This document shows, piece by piece, positions 1 to 11,621 of a stretch of 64,000 nucleotides of DNA. The stretch is from Euryodendron excelsum (Eukaryota; Streptophyta; Magnoliopsida; Ericales; Pentaphylacaceae). Both the position numbers and the translations under genes were made by a program. Position 1 is the stretch's first letter; each line of letters starts with the position of its first letter. Under the pieces are notes generated by a model, which was not told where the DNA came from, did not search any database, and saw only the letters and a list, made by a program, of their open reading frames with translations. The stretch lies in contig CM065387.1 in assembly GCA_033060915.1 (NCBI GenBank), forward strand, positions 35,660,001 through 35,724,000, written 5' to 3'.

Positions 1-878
1 CGTTTTGATACCAAGTTTAGGATCAAGTGCTTACCACTGTGCCAAAAGTAATTGCTATTAGCTAATGCGCAACTTTATTTCCTTTTACCTTAGTAGTGTA
101 GAGTCTTGCACTAAGTGGCAGGTGGACATGAGGATATGCGCCATGTAAGCGCTACGGGTTGGCCAGTCACGTACTCCATGCTGGTCCCCTATTAAACTTA
201 CTCGAGTCAAAGGTCGATTGCTGGCCCCTATAAGTGAACATGACCTTGTGTCAGTCAATTCTACCCCTTCCAGTCCAACTTTGCCCACCCCAAGAAAGGC
301 ATCCTTTAGGTTATATTTTTTACCATCCATGCCTAGTGAATGCAAAGGTTATGTTGGGGTTTGTATAGATTTTTTTACCAGAGTTATCTTACCAAGGCCA
401 CCCCATACCAACAATAGAGATACTTTCGACTTTGATGAGTTGATCAACTATCATATTCACCTTGTACTCTAAGACCCCCACAATCTCTTCATTTAGAAGA
501 GGAGGGTAATAAGCATAAGTCTATTTACCTTGCAAAACTTTAGAGCCGATAATATTCACCATTCATGAGCTCGTTCACCCGAGTCTTGATGGATTTGGTG
601 TTTTCTACACATTCTCTCTAAAATCTCCCTTTCTCTCTCTTAGCTAAACCAACCATCATGACCCACTATAATGGCCACCATGGCCGAAGCAACCTAGCCA
701 TCTCTCCTTTCTTTATTATTACCCATGATGGATATGACATATAAAACCACCACTATGACATTGCCATGGACACCACTAGTGAGCATCCATGGCTTCCCCT
801 ATGGTTGCCAATACCTTAAAAACCCACGACCCATACAGGCGGCAACTCTTCCCTCTTTCATTCTCTTATACTCCATAG
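1..878. other. intergenic DNA, no gene recognised
   Basis: No coding region with family features is visible. On the minus strand, bases 44-27 read like a tRNA or SINE A box (TGGCACAGTGG followed by TAAGCAC), but the matching B box would lie beyond the window edge. Bases 640-800 are rich in the short word CCACCATGGCC in loose repetition. Nothing else is supportable. Confidence 0.5.
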
Positions 879-995
879 TGTCGCGATCTCACATTGGATA
901 GGAGGAGGGAGGCCTAGGGCCATATAAAGCGGGTAGGCAGCACCATCTAATAGCTTAAGTTTTTGGGTTGGATAAAAAGCGCTCGACCAGTGACA
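879..995 (+). repeat. left terminal direct repeat of the TRIM
   Basis: Aligns without large gaps to 1109-1225. Shared blocks include CACATTGGATAGGAG, GGCCATATAA and the end GTGACA. Confidence 0.85.
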
Positions 996-997
996 AG

Positions 998-1010
998 TGG
1001 TATCAGAGCA
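998..1010 (+). promoter_or_regulatory. primer binding site of the TRIM (initiator-Met tRNA)
   Basis: TGGTATCAGAGCA is the standard plant LTR-element PBS complementary to the 3' end of initiator tRNA-Met. It is placed two bases after the end of the left repeat. Confidence 0.85.
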
Positions 1011-1108
1011 TCCTAACTCCTGAATTGATTCTACGCCAAACGCTCAGTTGGAGTGGGCAAGGTGGTCTGACTCGTGACGAGGGCATCGCAGATTCAGGTG
1101 GAGGAGTA

Positions 1109-1225
1109 TGTTACGATCCCACATTGGATAGGAGAAGGGAGGTCTTAGGCCATATAAGGGGGATAAGCATCACCACCTAATAACTTAAACTTTTAGGTTG
1201 GATGGCAAGCGCTCAACCCGTGACA
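1109..1225 (+). repeat. right terminal direct repeat of the TRIM
   Basis: Second 117-bp repeat, preceded by a purine tract and followed by ATAG, which also precedes the left repeat. Confidence 0.85.
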
Positions 1226-2563
1226 ATAGGCACAATGACAAACACCAACCCCATCTCCAAGCCACTGTGGCCATATCATTCTTGGCCGAACCACCTCATG
1301 CACATCCTTGAATAAACCACATCACAAACCATCTCCATGGCAAACGAACCACTGCAATAGCAGCCTTCACCATGGCCACCATCTTTACCACCATGACCAC
1401 CTTTCAAACCACCATTGCCACAATCTTCACCACCATGGCCTCCTCCATCCTGGCTCAGCATTGCAACTCACCCCCCCAGGTTAGCACCCAACTCCCTCTA
1501 TCATAGGACTGCACTATTGGCTATCATACCCACAATCGCGATCTGCTCCCCCAATACTCACACCCTACAACAAACACCGAGTCTTTCTCTATAATTTCCT
1601 TATATTTTTCTCTCTAGAAGTCATTCATTGTGTAGACTACAGAGCATTGAAGGCTTTGTTTTGTTGCAAGAAATAGAGCATTAAATGTCCTTTTTATAAA
1701 AGAAAGTTGTTTTTAATTGGTAATACCACTGATTTAACTTAATGTGTTTCAAGCCTTAAGAAATATATAAAAAAAAAAAACACAATATTCCTTAGAGATT
1801 AAGCTTAGTTTATTTCATCGAAAAATAAATTCTTAGAGGATTCTTAGAAAACATTTGACAGTAAAAGTCTATTTTCCTTGATTATCCATTTGTTTGGTAG
1901 GAACTACAAATTTTTGTTAAGGAATTGTTTCACCCCTAGTTATTTGGACAAATATAAGAGTAAAATAATTTTTAATAAAATTACCAAACTTATTTAGACA
2001 TTAAGAGAAAGGGAGACTATAACTCTTATTTATAAAGTAGAATCATAGCGGATTAGTGAAGCATAATTATAGTGGATTCATGCATTGATTGAGAGAGATT
2101 TGAAATTTTACTTTTAAACATTTGATTCATACCTTCTATTTTTTTTTCTAATAGAAAACAACTTCCGAGATAAATCTCAAATTTTTTCTTCTAATATTTT
2201 TATAATGATTTGGAATATATTTTTCTAAAATTTAGAAATTTCTAAACAAACAAACAACAGAACTTTTTAAATTTCCCAAAAAATATTTTTTTAGAAAGGC
2301 AATTACCCTTAAATTGTAGATTAAAGGAAAAAAGAGAAGAGCATGAATCAACACTTGTAAGTAATTTTGAATAAAATATTTATTTTTAAGATCATCAGAA
2401 AAGGAACGACTATTGTACCGTAAGTGGTTTTCATAGTTCCTGTATTCAACACTAAAATAGATCAGTTTTAGTAGTGAGTATGTAAGTTTCCGTGTTAAGA
2501 AAGATTAATCCCAGTTTCACCTCATTCTAGCCAATGATACTTTTACAAAAAAGAAAAAAGTTA
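1226..2563. other. AT-rich intergenic DNA
   Basis: No gene family is recognisable. 1340-1460 is a low-complexity CCACCATGGCC-like stretch that produces a meaningless Gly/His-rich reading frame on the minus strand. The rest is AT-rich with short homopolymers. Confidence 0.5.
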
Positions 2564-2568
2564 TTTAA

Positions 2569-3007
2569 TGTTATAAAACTAAAGAAAATATAAAACAGAT
2601 AAATATAACTCAACAAAATATATAATAAAATTAGTTCTTCGAGAACTGTTAGATATTTCTTAGATTTGTTCTTCTAGAACTATTAGGAGTTGATCTTTTT
2701 GATCACCCAAGACTTTTTTATATTATAAGAAAAGATCTAAATATAAATACAGCTGTATCTCTCAATATTTGTTCGAAGCCTCTGCTCTGTCTCTCTTTTC
2801 TTTCATCTCTCCTCTTCTTTCTTTCTCTCTTTTCTTGTGTGTTTCTCTTCTGCTCTCATTCTCTTTATATAAAGAAAGAAATCGCATGCAGATAGTGAAA
2901 GCCGCGTGAAGATTTCACTTGATAAGATCGGCACAGTAAAGTTGGTGTCGGTTCATTTCCTTTGCCTAAAAGGTTAGCCAATGAATAGTTGCTAACTATT
3001 CACAACA
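2569..3007 (-). repeat. 3' LTR of the split copia-type element
   Basis: 439 bp. It matches 19900-20335 along its length, including the blocks TTAGTTCTTCGAGAACT, GATCACCCAAGAC and AACTATTCACAACA (plus strand). The CT-rich stretch at 2770-2870 is conserved in position. Confidence 0.85.
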
Positions 3008-3226
3008 TTCTCCCTTAGATGACCATCACAAAAATATGTCTCATTAAAACCTTGGTAGGAAAAATCTAATAGGAAAAAACCTTAGCAAAGGAAAAAAAGT
3101 ACAATATTTTGTGCAGCATAAAATATTGTAGGTGCGTTGGAACTGTCTCGTTAAAACCTTGTCAAGAAAAAATCATGTGAGAAAAAATCATTGGCGAAGG
3201 GAAAAGTATACAGTACGCGGCTCCCC
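3008..3226 (-). other. 3' interior remnant of the copia-type element
   Basis: Read on the minus strand this is the usual non-coding 3' end of a copia element: repeated AAGGTTTTAA(C/T)GAGAC phrases, then the purine tract against the 3' LTR. The right edge is the insertion point of the Athila-like LTR. Confidence 0.65.
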
Positions 3227-4652
3227 AGATTGCACTCCAAAAGTGTAATCTTAATCCCCTAATTAGTGGTTTGTTAGCCCCAATATGTTTCTTAGAATAG
3301 GTTTTTAGTAATAAATTGTTGTAAAAGCGTTTTCTCTATACATTGTAAGTTTTTCAGGCTAAAATGGCAAAACTAGTCCAAAAGTGCAAAAAGACTGTTC
3401 AGACGGTGGTACTACCGTTTAGATGGTGCATTCACAGCGTCCAGACAGTCAATTCACCGTTTGGATGCTCTACAGACGGAATGGGATACCGTCTGAATGC
3501 TAGGTCGGACGGGATAGCGTTTGAACATTGTCCGAATGGTAAATTATGCCGTCCGGATGCACTGCAGATGTGCGTTAGATGCTCTTCGGACAGATGGCGT
3601 AGAAGTTGAATGTAAACCAAAGGATGTTATGCATTAGGTTAACTTTTGATTTTGGAAAGGGAGCTGTGGCTGGAGCAAAATCCGAGAAGAAATTTTTGTT
3701 TTGTTTGTATTTGTTTTGGATTTTGTAGTTAGGGTTTTGAGAAGAATGTTTGGGATAAAATCTAGATTTTTGTCTTTTTCCTTGTTATCGTTCTCATTGT
3801 TTCCTTGTAATCCAAACAAGAGTTTTTTTGTTTAATAAATCCTTGATTTATAGCTTTAGATGTTAGTTGTTCATTTTTTCAAGACTTCTTTTATGGATTT
3901 TTCTAGCTAAACCCATTGTTAGGGTGTAAATGTGAAGACGTACTAAGGAGGGCATGAGAAGTGAAAGGGGAGTTTCTAAATCTTATTGACTATATTGTGT
4001 TTAGTCTCTATTTTTGGAATTGATTATTGTAGAAAAATTAGACCTATAATCATGGTTTGATGAACTTGTGATTTATTTCTTAGAATCTCGCAAAGGTAAA
4101 TTAAATCTAATTCTAATTAAAAAAGAACCCAAGATTTTAAAGCTAAATATTTCAAATCTAGGATCCATAAGGGGATCCTTGATTTGAGTTAACCCAAACT
4201 CCCCCTTCAAATTCCATGCCAAAATTGGTAAGTTGGACCGCTTGCATCCAAACCCCTTTTATTCCATTTAAATCCCTAATCATTTTGCTCGAATTTTCAT
4301 TAGCTTTAACTAATTTAGTATTAATTGCTTTTAGTTTTGGTAGAATTCTCAAGTCTATTAAATTGCTTTAGTTAAATTTTCAATTGTTCAAATTAGTATT
4401 TAAATTGTTGTTTTCAATTAATTGCTTAGTTGATAGTAAAAATTAATCCACAAATCCTTAAAATTTTTGGTATAATTTTAGTTCCCATAGGTTCAATTCC
4501 ATCATTGTCTTGTAATTTTAATTCAAATAATTCTTAAATTGTACTTGTTACTATTGCTAGATTTGCACAAAGTTCATGGGCGAACACAATAATGGAGATG
4601 CCTTCATTTAAACTATAAATGCCTCTGATGTGTTCGTTGGAAAGAGTGAACC
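3227..4652 (+). repeat. 5' LTR (A) of the Athila-like element
   Basis: The left edge is set by the junction with copia sequence and by homology to LTR starts at 17995, 52028 and 63563. The right edge is set by the PBS at 4656. Bases 3398-3605 hold a run of near-palindromic words such as CCGTTTGGATG and TCAGACGGTG. A polyadenylation-like TTTAATAAAT lies near 3832. Most of the LTR aligns to 52028-53434. Confidence 0.8.
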
Positions 4653-4655
4653 TTT

Positions 4656-4673
4656 TGGTGCCGTTGCCGAGGA
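4656..4673 (+). promoter_or_regulatory. primer binding site (tRNA-Asp type)
   Basis: TGGTGCCGTTGCCGAGGA differs by two bases from the canonical Athila PBS TGGCGCCGTTGCCGGGGA. It lies three bases after the LTR end. Confidence 0.85.
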
Positions 4674-5189
4674 TTTGACGGAACAAGCGAATTGCGAAAA
4701 AATTAAAATTAAAATTACAAAAACAAGGTGGGAATTGATCACCCACCTTCGAGAGAAGCATCTATGGCTTTGGGCCAAGGTAAATTCTTCAACTTTATTG
4801 TGAAAATTGTGCTACGATTTTTGTTTCTTTCTTTTTGATAGTTTCTCTTGTTTGATTAATTAGCTTACATTGCATCTTGCTAGGATCATTAGAGGAGATA
4901 GGATAGTGTGTGTTTCACTTGCTAATAGGTGGTATTATTGAGCATGTGGAGTAGGAGTTTGGAGTTGAAAAGCCATTGTCCGGTACATTGAGAAAAAGCC
5001 TTTGTCCGGCATTGATTTTGTTTGTGTATAATGTGTTGACTATGATTGAGACATATTGTTTTCACATTGCATGTGCATAACCCATTGGGCCCGAAATGAA
5101 CATAGACACCTGTTACGAGTCGACCCACATCATCAGTTAACACTCCTTCTTTTAGAATCTCTTTAGTAGTCGACCTAGGATCTAGTCCT

Positions 5190-7000
5190 ATGAAAGACGT
5201 AAATAAAAAAGGTAGGGTACCTAATCTTGTTCAACCCAATCTTGTGCCACCAAATCTTAATGCATTGCCTATTCCACCAATGGGTGGAGTGCCACCCAAT
5301 CCTTCTCTAAATCCGGCAAATGACATAAGGGGTGATAATATGGAAGGTGGGAGCATCCATGGAGACATGGGGGCTCCCCAATTTCGCTTTTTGAGAGATT
5401 ACATGAACCCACCACGGCAAGCACCTAGTTCATGGATTGTTTTTTCACTCCATTATGCTACCTTGAACGTACATCCGAGTATGATGGAATTGCTTCCTTA
5501 ATTCGATGGGGTACATTCGAAAAGGCCTTATGCCTTTATTAAGAAATTTGAGGATGCATGTTCATTAGTGATGGATAACTCTTGTTCAAAGAAAATCTTC
5601 TTTCTTAAACTTTTTTCTTTTTGTTTAAAATACACTGCTAAGACGTGATTTAATTCTTTAAGACCACTCTCCATCCACTCTTAGCAAACTCTTCAAGGGG
5701 AGTTTTTGAAAAAGTTTTTCTCGAAAAATAGAACGGAGGCGTTTCGATGCCAAATCTCACAATTTTCTCCCATATTGGGGGAATCCTTTTTTCAATGTTG
5801 GGAGTGTTTTAAAGAGCTCCTAGATTCTTGTCGACATTATGGTTTCGCCGACTGAAATATCATTAACATTTTCTATGCTTTGCTTACGCCCCAATTAAAA
5901 CAATTTGTTAAGACCATATGTGCGGGAACTTTCATGGATAAGCAACCTCATGAAGCTTATGCTTATTTTGATTACCTAGCAAATTTGGCTCATGATTGGG
6001 CAACCACTGGGACCTAAAATCCCAAGGGTAGGCCCAATGCACAAGGGGTGAAATACCAGTTGAAAGAAGTTGATGATGTGAATGCTAGGCTTTCCGCTTT
6101 GGCAAGAAAATTAGAAGTCATGGAGCTTAAAAAGGTCAATTAGGTAGGGTGCGAAGAGGTTAAAAAAGTGTGTTATGTTTTGTGTTAGACCAAACAGCAC
6201 AGCACCATGTCGTGCTCTGTCATTCCGGGTATTAAAGAGGCCTTGCATGGCTAGGTCAATGCCATTGGCCATTATAATCATGGAGGGGGAAACTCCTATT
6301 CTAATACATATAACCCAAGATGGAGGGACCACCCTAATTTTGGATGGCGAAATGAGGGGACTTCCAATCCCCAAGCTTACAAAGGAAGGTTTCACAACTC
6401 TCAATCTTATCAAGCACCTCCTCCACCATTATAACCATAACAATACCAACCTTCACTGGTTGCATCGTTCGTAACCCAATCAAAGCTATTCCAACCTCCA
6501 CCTTAAGCTCCATCCAATACATATCAACCGCCACATAGAAGGCCATTAAAGGACACCCTCTAATAATTTATTCAAACTCAAGGAGGGATAAATTCTCAGG
6601 TTGATAAAACTTTGGATGACATTAAGAGTCAATTAACTCTTCTTATATAATCCTTGACCCTTAATGAGAAGGGTAAGTTACCTTCACAACCTCAACCAAA
6701 TCCATATAGGCATGTGCATTCCACCATGACTTTAACCCAACCCTCTTCTAGCCACGAGCAAGTCCAAGCCATCACCATCTTGAGATGTGGTAAGGCTATT
6801 GACAAGACCATCCTTCCTTATGATTGTAAGGGTAGGGGAGAAGCGTCTAAGGTATTTGAGGGTTCGGTTAAGGAAGAAGGAGTGGGAAAGCCTAATGAGA
6901 AGAAAGAAGGAGAGAGAGAGAGCATAGTGAGAAGAAAAAGAAGAGTGAGAATGAGAAGAATAATGAGAGGAAAGAGAAGAGTGAGCCCATAACCACGAGT
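5190..7000 (+). pseudogene. Athila-type gag, degenerate
   Basis: The first 103 codons are open and Pro/Asn-rich, leading into FRFLRDYMNPPRQ and then a retrotransposon-gag-like stretch (ELLP, FDGVHSKRPYAFIKKFEDAC at 5480-5560). After this, stops and frameshifts break the frame repeatedly. The C-terminal part is still recognisable at 6654-6850, where QVQAITILRCGKAIDK resembles the Athila gag/protease linker motif (A-x-T-x-R-x-G-K). Gag packages element RNA in virus-like particles. This copy cannot make an intact protein. The Lys/Glu/Arg-rich tail near 6900-6980 comes from a purine-rich low-complexity stretch. Confidence 0.75.
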
Positions 7001-7279
7001 GAAGAAGACTTGAGGGAGGAACGTGAGGCCTTAGCTCATTCTCGCCTTCCTCATCGTCTAGTCAAACCAAAGAACCATCCGTTAAGTTCTAAGATTTATG
7101 AGACTTTCAAGTAAGTCAAAATAAATTTATCTCTCTCGAAAGCCATAAAGAAGTGCCCTCTTATGCTAAATTTTGAAAGATTTATGCACCGTTAAGAGTA
7201 GGTTGAATGTAAGAGAGAATACCTTTCTTGCTAAAGATGTTCATTTCATTATCTAAGTCAAGACCCTACCTAAGTATAA

Positions 7280-9770
7280 AGATCCAGTTGTCCTATCGTA
7301 ACTTGCATCATAGGAAACCATAGGATAGAGGGTTGCCTTTTGGACTTAGGGTCGAATGTGAATCTATTGTCATACTTGGTGTATGAGCAATTGGGACTAG
7401 GTGAGCTCAAACCTACTAGGATCATACTTAAACTAGTGGATCAATCTATCAAGGTCCCTAGGGGGATAGTGGAAGATGTCTTAGTGTAAGTTAATAAGTT
7501 TATTACCCGGCTAATTTTGTGGTTTTAGATACCCAACTGGTAGTGGACCTCAATGCCCAAAACTATATTTCGATTATCTTAGGTGGACCTTTCCTAGTTA
7601 CACGGGATGTTATCATCCATGTGTGAAGGGGTCTACTGAAGTTGTCCTTTGAAAATATGTCTATCAAACTTAACATGTTTAATGTGGGGAGGCAAACGGG
7701 GGATTTAAAGGATATCCGGAAAGTGAACCTTATCGACTTTATAGTACATGACCACTTTGAGAGGTATAGTGTAGAAGACCAATTAGCTAGAATGTTGATA
7801 TTTAGTGATGGCCTTGATTGCTTGGAAGGTAAGGAAGAAGGGGATATTGTTAGTAAGGATAGTGGTCTAGAGGTATGTCCTATTATGGCGATGGGTCAAT
7901 GGAACCCCACTTTTGAACCGTTGACTCCTAATCCTATTAAGCCCAATCATCAGAACTTAAGGCTTTTAAACCCGATAGGAAACCTTTACCTTCTACCTTC
8001 AAGTATGTATTTTTGGGTGAGGGTGAGGGTGAATCTTATCCCGTATTGATATCTTCATCACTAATGGAAGCTTAGGAGAAGAGCTTAATGGAGGTGCTCA
8101 AGAAGCACCGTGAGGCCATAGGTTGGATAATCGCCGATTTACATAGCATTAGCCCTCTTGTATGCACTAATTGCATTTATTTTGAGGAAGGGGCTAAGCT
8201 GGTGCGCCAAATGCAATGATGATTAAACCTAATAATGAAAGAAGTTATGAAGGGTGAAGTTCAAAAGCTCCTTGATGCGAGTATTATATACCTAATTTCT
8301 GACTCTAAATGGGTGAGCCCCACCCAAGTTGTCCTTAAAAATCTGGGGTAACAGTAGTGAAAAATGAGAACAATAAATTGATACCTACTCAAATTCAAAC
8401 CAAGTGGCGTATGTGTATCGACTACTGTCACCTTAATGCCGTTACTACCAACGATCATTTTTCCCTTCCTTTTCTTGACCAAGTCTTAGAGAGGGTGGCG
8501 GGATGAGCTTATTATTGTTTCCAAGATGATTACTCCAGTTATAACTAATTGGAGATAGCTATGGAGGACCAAGACAAGACCATATTCACATGCCCATTCG
8601 ACACATTTTCCTACAAGCGAATGCCTTTTGGGTTATGTAATGCTGCCATCACATTTCAAAGATGCATGATTAGTATTTTTAGTAATATGGTGGAGCGAAA
8701 TTTGAATGTCTTTATGGATGAATTTTTGGTGTATGGGGACACCTACGACCAATCTTTAGTCGGTACTTAGGAGATGTGCAGAGAGAAATCTTGTTTTGAA
8801 TTGGGAGAAATGTCACTTTATGGGACACACGGTATAGTTCTTGGCCACATCATTTCCAGAAGGGGCATTGAGGTAGATCCTACTAAGGTTGAGTTTATTC
8901 AAAAGCTACCTGCCCTAGGAATGTGAAAGATGTGAGGTCATTTCTTGGGCATGCCAATTTTTACCAGCATTTCATTCAATCTTTTAATGCCATTTCTAGG
9001 CCTTTGTGTGCCCTCTTGACAAAAGACGCTCCATTCAAACGCACTTTGTCTTGCTAACTAGCATTTGATAAATTGAAAGATCACTTGACTATGGCTCCTA
9101 TAATCCAACCCTCGGATTGGAGCCTACCATTTGAACTCATGTATGATGCTAATGATTTCGTCATATGGGTTGTTCTAGACCAAAGAAAATATAAGAAACT
9201 TCATGTGCTCCATTATGCGAGCAAAACATTGAATGAGGCCCAAGTGAATTATACCACCACTGAGAAAGAATTGTTGGCCATCATGTTTGCTTTGGACAAG
9301 TTTCGATCATACTTAGTAGAGTTTAAGTGATAGTATTCACCGACCATGCTGCCCTTAAGTATCTCTTGTCCAAACAAGATGTTAAGCCTAGATTGATTAG
9401 GTAGATTCTCCTTCAAGAATTTAATCTTGAAATTAGGGACAAAAAGGCGGTAAAAAATGTAGTTGTGGATCATCTATCTTGCCTCCCTTTTGAGCACCCT
9501 ACAAAAGATGACTCTCCTATTTGTGAGACTTTCCCTGATGAACAACTTATGTCTTGCAATACCATGAATTATACTCTAACTCCGTGGTATGCCGATGTGG
9601 CCAATTATTTGGCTACAAAAGCAATTCTTTTTTTTTAGTCCTTATTGGACAAGAGGCGATTCTTTTGGGACGAGCCTTATTTGTTTAAGTATTGCTCGGA
9701 TCAAGTTATGAGGCGATGTGTGCCGGATGATGAATTCTAAAGTGTAATGAGATTTTGTCATTCTCATGCT

Positions 9771-9843
<73 letters not shown>

Positions 9844-10894
9844 TCTCATCTAAGAAAACTGTGGCCAAAATTTTACAAAGTGGACTTTATTGGCCTACAA
9901 TGTTTAAAGATATTCATTCTTTTTGTGTGGCTTATGATAGATGCCAAAGGTTAGAGAGCCTTACTAGGAAACATATGATGCTTTTTAACCCTAATCTTGT
10001 TTTGGAAGTTTTTTATTGTTGGGACATTAATTTTATGAGTCCATTTCCTAGTTCTTTTGGGTATATCTACATTCTCATGGCCATTGAATATGTTTCAATT
10101 GGGTAGAGGCTATTGCGACATGGACCTGACTATCAAGTGGTGGTCAAATTTTTAAAAGAATATATCTTTTCCCGATTCTGTATGCCTCGAGCCATCATAA
10201 GTGATGATGACTCTCATTTTTGTAATAAGCCAATAGAGATAATCATGAGAAAATATGGTATTATTCATAAAGTTGGCTTGTCATACCATCCTCAAACTCA
10301 AGGGCAAGTTAAATTAGCTAATCGAGAAATTAAGACAATCTTAGAAAAGAAGGTTAACCCGTTTTGGAATAATTGGTCTTTGTGCTCAATAGAATGGTGT
10401 ATAAAACCATTCTCGGTGCCTCCTGGTACTGTCTAGTCTATGAAAAAAAGTGTCACCTCTTGGTAGAGGTAGAACACAATGCATATTGGGCAATTCGACA
10501 ATTTAATGAGGGATTGGGTGAAACCGGTAACCACCACAAGTTATAATTGAATGAGCTTGATGAAATAAGAAATGATGTGTATGAGAAAGCAAAAATTTCA
10601 AAGCCCAAAATGAAAGTCCGTCAGGACCAACACATTCAACGAAAAACTTTTCATGTTGGCCAAAAGGTTCTTCTCTATAATTCCTGGTTACATCTCTTTC
10701 TGGGGAAGTTGAGAAGTAAATGGTTCGGTCCTTATCAAGTCAGGGAAATTTTTTCCTATGGAGCTATTGAGGTGCAAAATCTTAAGAATGACACGCCTTT
10801 CAAGGTTAATGGGCAAAGGTTAAAGCCCTATTTTGAGCACTTCCGTGGCAAGGTAGATTATGTGGATCTCATTGATCCACCAATCTTGGTTTGA
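7280..10894 (+). pseudogene. Athila-type pol (protease, RT, RNase H, integrase), degenerate
   Basis: Protease: GCLLDLGSNVNLLSY around 7333, with the DLG core usual for Athila, then a long linker (7642-8049). RT: WRMCIDYCHLNAV near 8405, MPFGLCNAA near 8620 and VFMDEFLVYG near 8708; the catalytic pair is D-E instead of D-D. RNase H: 9073-9330, with YASKTLNEAQVNYTTTEKELLAI. Integrase: zinc-finger region 9747-9960 (disrupted by a poly-G tract), core 10113-10436 with SYHPQTQGQ, and a C-terminal part 10547-10894 ending in PFKVNGQRLKPYF, typical of Athila integrases. Many stops and frameshifts separate the parts, so the product is certainly not functional. Confidence 0.8.
9773..9839 (+). repeat. 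poly-G tract inside the integrase zinc-finger region
   Basis: 38 G, then CA, then 27 G, then CAGTTC. It lies between the codons for HSHALG and FSSKKT of the integrase HHCC region, where related elements have two Gly codons. Probably expansion by slippage, or a sequencing or assembly artefact. Confidence 0.9.
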
Positions 10895-11621
10895 TTGTGG
10901 TCCGAGTAAGGACTTTTACCTCCCTTGTTTGTCCTCGTTCTAATTCATGCTTTTTGCTTTGAGGACAATGCAATCTCTTAAGTAGGGGGTGGGCGAGCTT
11001 GATTTGAGGTATTTCTTTTTGTAAGTTTGTAGTTTTTGTGGGTTTCTTTTTGTATGTTTGTAGTTTTTAGTGAGTTTTGAGTGTTTGTTTTATCATTTTG
11101 TAGTTTTCTAGGCTTTTTCTTTAATTGTTTTACGAATTTTAGTGATTAACCGTTCGAACGGTTGGTTATGCATCCAGACAGTTTAGGTACCTTTCGAACG
11201 TATGGTTTAGACAGTACGAAGACCGTTCAAATGGATGACGTCAGTAGAATGACATTGTCCTCGAAGCTGAAGACAACCATTAACGCATCCAAACGTTGTT
11301 CAAACACGCATCGAACGCACTGTTCGAAGGCAAAATTATCGTTTGGATGGTACATCCAAACGCAAAATCATTGTTCAGATGCTTTTAGTAATCGTCCGGA
11401 TGCACTTTAGACACTAAATCTCCAAGTGTTTATAAATATGCATCTGAAGTGAGTCTAAACTCACTATAAACACTATATAGAGAGGTTTTTAAGAGTTTTT
11501 TTTTAAAGTTTAAGACTCCTCTGCCAGTTGTGTCATGCTCCTCTAGGTATCCCTTTGGCGTTTTCTTATTTTTATTTCTTGCTTTCCTAGAGTGTTTTTA
11601 TATTTATATCTAGTATAACAT
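10895..11621 (+). other. spacer between pol and third ORF, with purine tract and word array
   Basis: After pol comes a purine tract (AAGTAGGGGGTGGG, about 10981-10994), then T/G-rich sequence. From 11148 to 11405 there is an array of near-palindromic words (AACCGTTCGAACGGTT at 11150-11165, CATCCAGACAG, GACCGTTC, CATCCAAACG). A TATA-like TTTATAAATA follows at about 11431. This could be the promoter of the third ORF or the remains of an LTR U3. I cannot decide between these. Confidence 0.5.

Larger units (their letters stand above)
879..1225 (+). mobile_element. TRIM (terminal-repeat retrotransposon in miniature)
   Basis: Two direct repeats of 117 bp (879-995 and 1109-1225), each starting TGT and ending in CA, bracket only 113 bp. 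The interior begins two bases after the first repeat with TGGTATCAGAGCA (998-1010), the initiator-Met tRNA primer binding site of plant LTR elements. It ends in a purine tract (GGTGGAGGAGTA, 1097-1108) just before the second repeat. That is the exact architecture of TRIM elements: LTR, PBS, PPT, LTR, no coding capacity. ATAG lies directly outside both ends (875-878 and 1226-1229), a probable target duplication of which four bases are visible. The two repeats differ at several positions, so the copy is not very recent. Such elements depend on enzymes supplied by autonomous LTR elements. Confidence 0.85.

Noticed and set aside
1276..1461. Gly/His-rich open frame on the minus strand
   Set aside because: Comes from repeated CCACCATGGCC-like words. 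No start context, domain or neighbour supports a gene.
10113..10436. Separate integrase gene
   Set aside because: It is one fragment of the broken Athila-like pol and is included there.
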